Below, piece after piece: positions 29,996 through 38,725 of a stretch of DNA of 64,000 nucleotides. Positions within the stretch are counted from its first letter, which is position 1. Each line of letters starts with the position of its first letter. The translations under genes were made by a program, and so were the position numbers. Source of the stretch: Furcasterigmium furcatum (lineage: Eukaryota > Ascomycota > Sordariomycetes > Glomerellales > Plectosphaerellaceae); assembly GCA_001599815.1 (NCBI GenBank), contig BCIA01000006.1:3412961-3476960 (forward strand). Reading direction: 5' to 3'. The notes below the pieces were generated by a model. That model searched no databases. It was not told the origin of the DNA and saw nothing but the letters and a program-made list of their open reading frames with translations.

Positions 29996-30225
29996 AAGAG
30001 GTTGCGGGGCCCTTCTCCGGATCTTGGAGGGCGTCAGCGCGACTCGATGTATGTACACTAACACCGGACGGCAAGGGGCGGCTCACGCCGCCAGGTGGGA
30101 AGGGTAGGCAGGCGTTTGGCATTTTATGATACCCTCGCATCACATAGGGATGGGGCTTTCGGCATTGCTTTGAGGGTGAACAGCTATTAGAAATTCAGCA
30201 GGAACAAGAATTTTTGATCATAGCC

Positions 30226-31029
30226 TCAAGAGACCGGTCTTGTCACACTCGCTCCTCGGCCGGTTTCTTCGGCCAGCTCCGCCGGCAGCGACACGAGCTC
30301 TTGCTGAGCCAATTCTTCGTTGAAGGCCTCTGCATGCTCGAAATCAATCAGCCGCACGCTGCCTCCAGACGCCCGATCGACGAGGAAGTTATGCCGATTC
30401 ACGTCTCCATGAATGAGGCCCAACCGGTGCAGCCGGCCAAGCAGCGCCTCGCAGGCTGAGAGGTCACCCAGGCCCGCCGGCTCCCCGTCGATCTTCTGCA
30501 GCAGGAGGCCCATGACCCTGCCGTCCTCCGTCAAGTGGCCGAGGAAATCGGGCGCGATTGGGGGTTCGTCTGGGTGCTCTCTCTGATGGCGGGCGAGGAC
30601 CGAGTACGCCCAGGTCTCGCGCTCGATTCGGGGGATGTCCCACTCAAAGCATGCGATCTTGGCGACGGCTGGGACGCCGTTGTATGAGACCTCGTGCACG
30701 CCGGAGCGGAAACGGTTGGTTCTCGGAAGGCTGAGCACCTCGATGCGGACGTCGTGCCAGGCATCCTGGATCCCGGGCAGCTGGTATGCAGAGGTGATCG
30801 CGGTGAGAGAATCATCCTCGTCCCGGGAGAGGGTGATGTTGGGCCACGGAGGGCCGGGGAGGACCGGCAGGCTGGCGATGAGTAGGTCCGGATGGCTCAT
30901 GGTATCCTCATCGAATACATCAGTCTCGATGGTGAGGTAGTAGACCTTGCGGCCTACCCTGAGGCGATAGTGTCCCTCCTCCTCATCTATGAGTTGGTTG
31001 AGGACCTCGAAGTCCGATTTTGGGGGCAT
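30226..31029 (-). CDS. Protein-kinase-fold protein, atypical
   Basis: The ATG at 31029 gives 267 residues; the open frame continues to 31101 only with a GTG. The C-terminal half has a kinase-like catalytic loop 'LHRLGLIHGDVNRHNFLVD' and a metal-binding segment 'VRLIDFEHAEAF' (H-G-D...N, then D-F-E). The N-terminal half has 'VPAVAKIACFEW' with a possible ATP-binding Lys. This pattern occurs in a large fungal family of small atypical kinases often mislabelled as alpha-galactosidase precursors. The substrate is unknown. It is single-exon and convergent with the cyclin gene. Confidence 0.72.
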   Translation of the reverse strand: MPPKSDFEVLNQLIDEEEGHYRLRVGRKVYYLTIETDVFDEDTMSHPDLLIASLPVLPGPPWPNITLSRDEDDSLTAITSAYQLPGIQDAWHDVRIEVLSLPRTNRFRSGVHEVSYNGVPAVAKIACFEWDIPRIERETWAYSVLARHQREHPDEPPIAPDFLGHLTEDGRVMGLLLQKIDGEPAGLGDLSACEALLGRLHRLGLIHGDVNRHNFLVDRASGGSVRLIDFEHAEAFNEELAQQELVSLPAELAEETGRGASVTRPVS

Positions 31030-31255
31030 ATTGGCGGCTCTCCTGGGCAGGTCGCGACTTGGGAGAAGAGGCGAGTTGCTTGATGCGCGGACGGCATTCA
31101 CACTCCTTTGTTCGAGATGTAGCAGCGTGGTGCAGCGCCAACCTCAGTCTTTAGGTTTTGGCCCAATCCGAATACATCCTGGCGGTTTTCCAAGAGACCA
31201 ACAGATTAAACGATCCGCCTTCTCACTCGCATCTGCTTGACTGGTCATCGTCTCT

Positions 31256-32392
31256 TCAAGCTTTCGCCGGAGAATCTTGATCTTTCATTGCCCTGGCTGA
31301 ATCCTTCGCTGGTTCCAGCTGGGGCACGAACTGCCATGCGCCCCAGCACTGCTTGACGTGACTGAGAAAGTCGGCCTTCGAGCGAGCTCGTCTTTCGTAC
31401 TCGAGCAGCACCGTCCCAAGGACTTTCCCTGGCGGTATCAGGGCCGCGAGCACATCCGCAGGTATCATCGCGGCTGCGGGCGCATTAGGAACCAGCCTCG
31501 TCAGATGGCGTTTTCGGAAGATCAGTTCACAGCCACGGCACCACAACCCCCACTCGATCCTGCCTGCCTTCGAGAGCGAGGGGAATGGGATGACAGCCAT
31601 GCCGAAGAAGTCGTCTTGCGGCTGGACGCCCTGGTATCCTTGGGAACTCTGAGGTACTGTGTCCAGAAGGTAGTAGGATGCGATGTCGACATCTTCCGGG
31701 CGCTTGCATCGCCTTTCCACAGCTTGCCGTAGCCGTGCTTCAGAGCCGTGTACCTCCAGTGCAAGGGCTTTGATAGCCCTGACACTGAGAAGCCTGGAAC
31801 CACCCGGGGTAGGGAAGCCGCCAGTGCCGTATGTGCCAGGGATGACGCGGAGAGAAGGCAGCGATCTGAGGTGCTTGTCCGTGAGGTCGAAATACTGAGC
31901 TGCGTCTCTGGCAAGAAGCATGCGCAGCGAGGGACGGTTGCATAGGCAGTCCCAGCAACATCTCTGGCACGTCGGGAGGAAGAGAAAGGCGCCGTATTCG
32001 GGACAGTCCATGCAGCGTTGGGACTTCAATGCGAGATGGAGTTCCGCGATAGAGTGATTTCCAAGCAGGCCCGTTTTGCCCAGGGCCAGCAGTGCTTGGG
32101 GAGCAAAGTTGGTCATGTCCCAATACGCGGGGTGCCCTTTCACGAACATGCTGCCGCGGAATGAGACCGTCGAGAAACAGCGGAGAGACTGAACGTCAAG
32201 CAAGTCGAGGACGAGTGACATGAGCTCTAGCGGGAGGCGATCGAGTATGCCCACTGATGATTCACGGTTTTCGAGGCTTGGAGTCGGAGGTTTTGGCGGA
32301 TCCGAGATGGTGATCATGGCTTTGAAGAGGTGGTTAGGACTGCGAGACAGATGGGCGATGATAAGAACCGGGTCGAGCGGAGGACCCGACAT
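31256..32392 (-). CDS. F-box protein
   Basis: The ATG at 32392 opens a 378-residue intronless protein. An F-box lies at about residues 48-90 ('ILDRLPLELMSLVLDLLDVQ', 'SLRCFSTVSFRG'), expected to bind Skp1 in an SCF ubiquitin ligase. A Cys-rich segment follows ('QRCMDCPEYGAFLFLPTCQR', then 'CCWDCLCNRPSL') and may bind zinc. The C-terminal half shows another pair of Cys in 'WGLWCRGCELIF'. Such F-box plus Cys-rich layouts are common and lineage-specific in filamentous fungi. No substrate can be predicted. Confidence 0.78.
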   Translation of the reverse strand: MSGPPLDPVLIIAHLSRSPNHLFKAMITISDPPKPPTPSLENRESSVGILDRLPLELMSLVLDLLDVQSLRCFSTVSFRGSMFVKGHPAYWDMTNFAPQALLALGKTGLLGNHSIAELHLALKSQRCMDCPEYGAFLFLPTCQRCCWDCLCNRPSLRMLLARDAAQYFDLTDKHLRSLPSLRVIPGTYGTGGFPTPGGSRLLSVRAIKALALEVHGSEARLRQAVERRCKRPEDVDIASYYLLDTVPQSSQGYQGVQPQDDFFGMAVIPFPSLSKAGRIEWGLWCRGCELIFRKRHLTRLVPNAPAAAMIPADVLAALIPPGKVLGTVLLEYERRARSKADFLSHVKQCWGAWQFVPQLEPAKDSARAMKDQDSPAKA

Positions 32393-33222
32393 CTTGGCCG
32401 CCGTGCTTGGTGTTGATGGCGAGAGGTGGTCGTGACAGCAGTCCGGACCCTCTTGGTGGTGCTGTAGGCGTCGCCTGGCATCTCCTGGCAGTGAGGTGGG
32501 CCGGGGTGTTAGCTGCTTAATAGCACGAAGCCACTGCAAATATACCGTACTCCAGTGGTCTCGACCTGGGCTGCCACTCGGGAGGACGTGAACCAGGCCA
32601 CAGCTCCGTCCACGGAGTTTTCTTCGGCACCACTCGACGCACTGCACTCAAGGCTGCATACGTATGCGAGTCGGCATTCCGACGAGATGATCATAGAAGT
32701 ACCCCGCAGTTCACCCAGGAAGGAGGGTGTCCTCGACAGAGGAGAACAGAGAGGGGATTGGACACGTTCGCCCAGATGGAGGGCTCGTGATGGTGGCGAT
32801 GCTGCGCAATGAGGTCGACACATAATCTCCAGACTGTGTCCGGAGATCGGGAGGTTGCATGGGGTGAGGAACGCCCGGTTGGACCCTGAATTCCCGTTGC
32901 GACTGGAGAGCGAGGTGGAGATGAGGGCAGGAGGCGGCGGCGGCGGTCCAGAACCGGAAGGAAAAGGGGGAGCTAGCGACGGCAGCCGTGAGCCTGTGAC
33001 ATCAATGGCATGATGCCGGAGGAGGCAGGAACAGCCAGTAAGTATAAGGGAGCAGCCAGATCGCATCATGTCTCTGATCTCTCACTTACACCTCCTTATC
33101 CTCAAACCAAGATATTCAACACAACCGCACCTAACAAACCTCGATATCACCAAACACCTACAGCTACCCAACACCTCGCTTATATCAAACCTCACCACTA
33201 CCTACAACTTGAACAAGCCACC
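32393..33222. promoter_or_regulatory. Divergent promoter, F-box gene / small conserved gene
   Basis: The 830 bp hold no supported gene. The final 150 bases are very CA/CT-rich ('ACACCTCCTTATCC' and similar), typical of the leader of a highly expressed fungal gene. Confidence 0.35.
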
Positions 33223-33465
33223 ATGTCCGCCCCTCAAGGCAGCCACAACCCCCTCCTCGCCAACGTCGAGTCTACTCCCTCCGACGCCCAAACCCGCTCC
33301 GCTCACGCAGCCGCCGACGCCGCCCGCGCCATGGAGCACACCAACTCGTGGAAGCCATGCTTCGGGCGCCGCCAGAGCTGGAGCACAGAGGACCAGAAGC
33401 GGGAGCTGCAGATGAGCCGCATCAACGACGACGTCAAGACCGGCCCCGGCTTCACAGAGCGGTAG
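33223..33465 (+). CDS. Small conserved fungal protein, 80 residues
   Basis: The ATG at 33223 (CCACCATG context) opens 80 residues: 'MSAPQGSHNPLLANVESTPS', an Ala-rich stretch, then 'NSWKPCFGRRQSWSTEDQKR' and 'RINDDVKTGPGFTER'. It is hydrophilic, with one Cys and no signal peptide. The C-terminal 'SW.P...RRQSW..ED.K.E......VKTGPGFTE' pattern recurs in small Pezizomycotina proteins that I recall only as hypothetical. The long CA-rich leader suggests strong expression. The function is unknown. Confidence 0.65.
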   Translation: MSAPQGSHNPLLANVESTPSDAQTRSAHAAADAARAMEHTNSWKPCFGRRQSWSTEDQKRELQMSRINDDVKTGPGFTER

Positions 33466-33939
33466 ACAGAACGGACAGTCAAGCCCACCGCAGGACGCGG
33501 CAGGCAGGGCCGCCACAGATTGAATCCGCAAAAAATGCATCACCGTTCCTGCGCATGATAGTTCCAATCTCCCTTGATTGGTGTCTGCTGCCTACTCTAC
33601 CTATGTTGCTCGTAGAGCCTACACGGAGGAGAGATGATGGTAAAAAGCCCAAATCCGACCAAACGCCTGCGCAAGCCGTCCACACGCATGGCTCATGAGC
33701 CGGTGTTGTTACAGGCGGCGCACCCTGAATAGCAGGGAATTCCTCCTTAATAAATCAGAAATCCAACTTGTCGTAGCGCGGTGTCGTGCCGCGTTCGCTC
33801 GCGTGTGCCAATCTCAAGCTAAATGAAATGAAAAAAAGCCGTGTGGTATACCCATGAACCAAGTGACACCTCCAAAAATGAAATCCGGTATGCATAAAGG
33901 AAAGACAATATGTGCTGTTCGTTCATCGTGGTCCGCTGG
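33466..33939. other. Convergent 3' gap
   Basis: This 474-bp stretch lies between converging genes and shows no gene or clear structure. Confidence 0.3.
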
Positions 33940-36900
33940 TTAGAACCTCGTGGCGGGACCTTTGCCGTTGTTGCCGCCCGTCTTGAAGAACTCGCCCACC
34001 ACGCCGCCGGCGTACGCGAGACCGCCGACGGATACGGCACCGATGAGGATCTTCTTGCCCCTGTTGGACTTCTTGGGCTCAGCTTCAGGCTTAGCCTCCA
34101 GGGTGGGATCGACTGTGGCAGTCTGCCTGGTGCGCGGCCTCGCCCGGAACGGGGGCGGAGGCTTGTTCGCGACCTCGCCCTCATTATCGTAGTTGACAAA
34201 TCCCGTAGGGCTGGCCGAGTAAGAATGCGGCGTCACGGGCTCGCTGCCCATCATGTCGATGGGGTTGACCCTCGCTGGCTGATATGGGGCCGGCGGCTGC
34301 GTGGCAGTCATCGCCTCGGCGCCAGGCTGCGCGTCTCTCACCTTACGAAAGACGAGCACGTCGCCGCTGCCGGATATGATCTCATACCCCTGAGACTGGA
34401 GGGGCGCCAGGTGCGGGAAGAATTTGATGGGGTTCGACAGTCGCATCATCACCTCAGGGGGCGTCAACGGCACGGCGTTGTCCTTGACCACAGAGGTCGT
34501 GTCAGCAGTGCTGATGGCCTGCATCGTCGAATCGTAAGCAAGGATCTTGTAGTGTGATGGCTCTGGCGACTCCTTCGGTCCCGATGCCGACCCGCCCGGG
34601 CTGTTCTTGCCAGCGGGCTCGTCGGAAGATGACTTGCCTGCTGATGATGCGTTCGATCCGCCGGCCGCAGCCGCGTCGCTCGCGGCGCCGTACATTCTGA
34701 CAAACGTCGGCCACATGGTCCGACCGCCAACCTCCTTTGCGTAGCTCAGCTCGAGACCCTGGGGCTCGGTAGAGTAGGGGTCGACCTGCGAACGCATGTT
34801 GTTGGCACGTCGTTGGGCCGTTGCGTGGGCTGCAGCACGGTTGAGTGCCGGCTCAAGCCGTGTTGAGAAAGTGTTATGCTGCACGCTGTTGAGCGACGGG
34901 AAGCTCTCGTCGAATGAGGCAATCTCGGACTCATCCTCGGTGGCCTTGGCCTGCGTGGAGTTGGGGTACGGCTGCTCCCCAAGCATCCTGGTCCAAGAGA
35001 CAGCAAAGTCCTCGGGGAAATCCCTGACGTAGTTGCCGGTGAGCTTTCTGCTGGGCTCCTGGGGAGCTGCAGCTGCCGCCTTCAGCCTGGCCTGTTTGAT
35101 GGTCGCGAGAGCTGCCTTGTTGGCAGTGTCCCAGTCCCGTCCATAGTGGGACATGGCATCATCCAACGCAGCTGTGCTCCTTGCATTGTGCTTTGGAGGC
35201 TTGCCATCGGGCTCGTTGTGGGTAAAGGGACCGGAATATCCACCCAGGTCGGTATAGTTCTTGCTGGCCTCCTCCGGGTTCAATGGAGGCTGGCCGTCGG
35301 GCTCGTTCCATCGTACCGGCTCGTACTTGTGCAGGTCAGGCTGCTCCGACTCGCCCGTCGGCGTCTTGCCGTCGGGTTCGTTGTGGCGCACAGGCTGGTA
35401 TTTGTGAAGATCGTTGTAGCGCTTGCTGGCCTGCTCGGGATGCTCTGCGGGCTGGCCATCCGGCTCGTTCCACCGTACTGGCTCGTACTGGCCCAGATCC
35501 TCGTACTTCTTCGACTTCTCCTCGGCGCTGAGGGGAAGCTTGCCGTCAGGCTCGTTGAACTGAACAGGGATGTACTCTTTCAGATCATTGTACACCTTGG
35601 ACTTCTCCTCGGCAGTCTTAGGAAGCTGTCCATCGGGCTCGTTGAACTGCACAGGAGTGTATGCGTTCAGATCCTTATAATTCTTAGACAGGACCTCAGA
35701 AGAAGGGGGCAGCTGTCCATCTGGCTCGTTCCACATGACGGGGCCGTACTGGTGTACATCGGCATACTGCTTGGAAAGCTCCTCAGTCGATGGCGGGAGC
35801 TGGCCATCAGGTTCATTAAACATGATCGGGCCGTACTTGTGAAGGTCATCGTACTGCTTCGAGAGTTCCTCGGAGGTTGGGGGGAGCTGGCCAAGGGGCT
35901 CGTTGAACTGGATTGCCTCGTACTTGTCCAAATCCTCATACTGCTTGGAGAGCTCTTCCGAGCTGGGCGGCAGCTGGCCGTTCGGCTCGTTGAACCGCAC
36001 GGCGTTGTACTTCGCGAGGTCGTTGTAGTCCTTGGAGAGGACCTCCGCGGACGGCGGCAATTGACCATCCGGCTCGTTGAACTGGACGGGCTCATACTTG
36101 TCAAGGTCGTCATACTGCTTGGATTGCTCCTCGGCAGTCATCGGGAGCTGGCCGTGTGGCTCGTTGAATTGAACCGCCTCGTACTCCTGGAGGTCTTCAT
36201 ACTGCTTCGATTTCTCCTCAGCAGTAGGGGGAAGCCGACCGTGCGGTTCGTTGAACTGAACAGCCTCGTACTTGTCGACGTCCTCGTATTGCTTGGAAAG
36301 CTCCTCGACAGAAGGAGGGAGCTTGCCGTGGGGCTCGTTGAATTGCACGAGCTTGTACTTGGCCAGGTCGCTGTACTGCTTCGACCGTTCCTCGGCAGAG
36401 CGAGGCGGGAGGCCGTTGGGTTCCCTCCATGACACGGGGCCGTATTCGCCCAGGTCGGCGTAGGCCTTCGACTTCTCCTCCGCGGTCGCGGGCGGCGCAC
36501 CGCTGGGCTCTCTCCACGAAACGGGGCCATACTCGTTGACATCCTTGTACTGCTTGGATAGCTCCTCGGCGCTCATGGCGGGCTGGCCATTCGGCTCCAT
36601 CCATTTAATGGGGTTGTAGCTCTTCAGCTCCTCGGGCGGGGGTGGGCCATTCGAGTGTGCGGGCTCCGCATTACCGCGGAGAAGAGTCTGGGGGAGAGTA
36701 AAGTGGGCAAAAGAGGAGACGTGATGATCCGCAGAATTGGCGTCTTGGGACGGGATTCTGCGATTTGTGATGGGGTCGATGGCGACATGGGGCGTGTTCT
36801 TTGATTGTTCTGCCTGGCGCTTGCTCGCCCTGAGGTTGCGCATGTTGTCAAATGGCGATTGCCAGGGGTCGTACTCGTACGGCGCAGCAGGGGCGCTGCC

Positions 36901-37347
36901 GCTGTGGCTTTGGAAGAGGTGGTTGATCGCATTACGCTCGACATCCTCAATGTTGCGACCGGGCCGCAATCCCGACAGCTCGTCCGACCACGACTTGACC
37001 TTGTCGGCGTCGACGTAGCGGCCGGCCATCATGTTCTTCATGGCCGAGCCGTGCTGCTCGGTCCCGGTGTTATGGTCCCATGACAGCTTCCTGTTGATCG
37101 CGCCGATGTAGCGGTATTTGGGGCGGCCATGGCGGGAGCGCAGCTCGCGCTGGGCTTGCGTCTCCGATTCGGAAGAGCAGGACCAGCGGCCGAAGCGGAA
37201 ATGCCTTGATTGACCAGGCCGCCGCGAGTCGAGGAGTATTAATCTGCTTGACGGGCCGGCAGCTCTCAGGAGAGCCGTGGAGGATCTGGTGGTGTGCAGG
37301 AGCCTCGCACCAGGCGTGGCACGAGTGGTGGCGGCGTTCGTCAACAT
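33940..37347 (-). CDS. Mitochondrial-type protein with seventeen 29-residue repeats
   Basis: A single exon encodes 1135 residues. The N-terminus ('MLTNAATTRATPGARLLHTT', rich in Arg/Ser/Thr and lacking acids) is a good mitochondrial presequence. Residues about 235-725 are seventeen tandem units of 29 residues with consensus 'KYEPVQFNEPDGQLPPSAEE' followed by 'LSKQYEDLD'. The C-terminal part is Ser/Pro-rich and ends with a basic stretch and a hydrophobic helix ('KILIGAVSVGGLAYAGGVVG'), which could be a single membrane anchor. This resembles mitochondrial proteins of filamentous ascomycetes that I know only as uncharacterised. The repeats look like an extended scaffold. No enzymatic motif is seen. 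Confidence 0.8.
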   Translation of the reverse strand: MLTNAATTRATPGARLLHTTRSSTALLRAAGPSSRLILLDSRRPGQSRHFRFGRWSCSSESETQAQRELRSRHGRPKYRYIGAINRKLSWDHNTGTEQHGSAMKNMMAGRYVDADKVKSWSDELSGLRPGRNIEDVERNAINHLFQSHSGSAPAAPYEYDPWQSPFDNMRNLRASKRQAEQSKNTPHVAIDPITNRRIPSQDANSADHHVSSFAHFTLPQTLLRGNAEPAHSNGPPPPEELKSYNPIKWMEPNGQPAMSAEELSKQYKDVNEYGPVSWREPSGAPPATAEEKSKAYADLGEYGPVSWREPNGLPPRSAEERSKQYSDLAKYKLVQFNEPHGKLPPSVEELSKQYEDVDKYEAVQFNEPHGRLPPTAEEKSKQYEDLQEYEAVQFNEPHGQLPMTAEEQSKQYDDLDKYEPVQFNEPDGQLPPSAEVLSKDYNDLAKYNAVRFNEPNGQLPPSSEELSKQYEDLDKYEAIQFNEPLGQLPPTSEELSKQYDDLHKYGPIMFNEPDGQLPPSTEELSKQYADVHQYGPVMWNEPDGQLPPSSEVLSKNYKDLNAYTPVQFNEPDGQLPKTAEEKSKVYNDLKEYIPVQFNEPDGKLPLSAEEKSKKYEDLGQYEPVRWNEPDGQPAEHPEQASKRYNDLHKYQPVRHNEPDGKTPTGESEQPDLHKYEPVRWNEPDGQPPLNPEEASKNYTDLGGYSGPFTHNEPDGKPPKHNARSTAALDDAMSHYGRDWDTANKAALATIKQARLKAAAAAPQEPSRKLTGNYVRDFPEDFAVSWTRMLGEQPYPNSTQAKATEDESEIASFDESFPSLNSVQHNTFSTRLEPALNRAAAHATAQRRANNMRSQVDPYSTEPQGLELSYAKEVGGRTMWPTFVRMYGAASDAAAAGGSNASSAGKSSSDEPAGKNSPGGSASGPKESPEPSHYKILAYDSTMQAISTADTTSVVKDNAVPLTPPEVMMRLSNPIKFFPHLAPLQSQGYEIISGSGDVLVFRKVRDAQPGAEAMTATQPPAPYQPARVNPIDMMGSEPVTPHSYSASPTGFVNYDNEGEVANKPPPPFRARPRTRQTATVDPTLEAKPEAEPKKSNRGKKILIGAVSVGGLAYAGGVVGEFFKTGGNNGKGPATRF
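35165..36635 (-). repeat. Tandem 87-bp coding repeat, about 17 units
   Basis: The repeated DNA lies inside the mitochondrial-type gene and encodes the 29-residue units. Each unit carries a near-invariant 'NEPDG' (variants NEPHG, NEPNG, REPNG, MEPNG) and a 'SKQY.DL' segment. Units diverge at synonymous sites, so this is an old array; the fifteenth unit is shortened to about 25 residues. Confidence 0.9.
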
Positions 37348-38725
37348 GTCGAAGGATTCATGCGGCAGTCTATGCCATGCTATTCGAGATCCTATTCCCC
37401 GGATAATGTGAGCAGACGGACGACACGGTGTTTTGCAGGCGATTGCCGTGTATTTGTATTGGGAAACGCGGGATTAACTGCTCGCTGCCAAGTTCTGACT
37501 GGCAATGACGAAGGTGGCAGCGATCCGCAGCCGGGGTTTGTGACGCTCTGGGCGCACACGTGAGGGAATCGCGATGGATTACTTACACGAGTGGTTCGGT
37601 TCTGGGTGGAAAACGCGGCGGCAGAAGACCAGCTGCGGAGAGGTTGGGAAGGAGGAGAGAAAGGAAGATCGTGACCTCGAATTGGAGAAGGTTTAAAGGA
37701 GAAAGGGCTCACTGTCTCCTTCGGCCAGTGAGGCAATATGCTTCTCATTGATGGCCGTCAGGCGCCGACTCGCACGTATTCCGTAGGGGGAAACTCTCGG
37801 GTACGCTCGGGTCATGCCCCGCGATTGGCTGGCGGCCTGGGGATGCAGCTGGTTTTCACAGGCGCCCAGCCCGTATATGGCAACCCGCCTGCCTGCATGT
37901 GCCTCGGGTGGTGCGGCATAATCAGGGCCGAGGCGGAGCCGCAAGACCGCTCCTTCTTTGTTCCCGCGCCCAAGTTCTCTCTGAATCGCAAGAGTTTCAG
38001 CTCCCGATTGATTCATGGAAATCTTCCGACACCTCTCCAGGTAATTACCTCACTCAGTGCCAGCTCACTGGAATCGTACGACGAACACATGTCCTGGGAC
38101 TGCCGCCCCTGTGGGGATACGAGCCCTGTGTCGCCCAGATCAACCCGCCCGAACCCTGCAATCGCAGTGGATCGACTTGGCACGCTAGGGGCGCTGCGGC
38201 CAGTGAGCGGCGTGGGCAGGGGGCATCAGAATGCGGGGTAAAGAGGCGCATCCCTGCATCGCTGCCTCCAGTGACGATAACACGCCCCGAAGCCTGCCGC
38301 TGCGCCGAAAGAGGGTCAAGCTGAAACCACGTCACGTGCAAGCAGCGAATCTGCGCCCGCACGCTTTCCCGCCCCACCATGACAGCATCGGTCTCAGTCG
38401 CGGGGCTCCTTTCCAAATTCTGCTGCTCGGCCTGAGTCAACCAGCCGCAACGAGGCCAAGCACCAAGCTCTAGCTTGTGAGTTTGTCTTATCACCTCCAT
38501 TCGGCGCATCATCGCGACTTTTCTTTGCTCTGCTTCTGCATCTGAAGCCGTCTTTGTCTTTTTAGGTCCGTCCTGACCCTCGGGTGCCTCGAAATTCGCC
38601 CCTCGACCCCGCCAAGGCAGTCCAGACTCACGATCACACACACTTTTCGACGACGGCCTTCCCCCTTTGTCCGCCCTGAGCCAATTTAACGACACCAATA
38701 TAGACCCCGCGCCCGTCGACGGGAC
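37348..38725. promoter_or_regulatory. Divergent promoter, repeat protein / listerin
   Basis: No supported gene lies in these 1.4 kb. Several open frames on both strands lack family motifs and good codon bias. The 38054-39040 minus frame overlaps listerin exon 1 and is not convincing. Confidence 0.35.

Noticed and set aside
35146..36432. 428-codon plus-strand open frame
   Set aside because: It is the antisense of the repeat-protein gene. The Leu/Val-rich reading arises from the repeat's base composition.
35165..36635. Regular DNA repeats resembling an array
   Set aside because: The period is 87 bp, it is coding, and the repeats translate to a clear protein unit with no unique spacers. It is not a CRISPR array.
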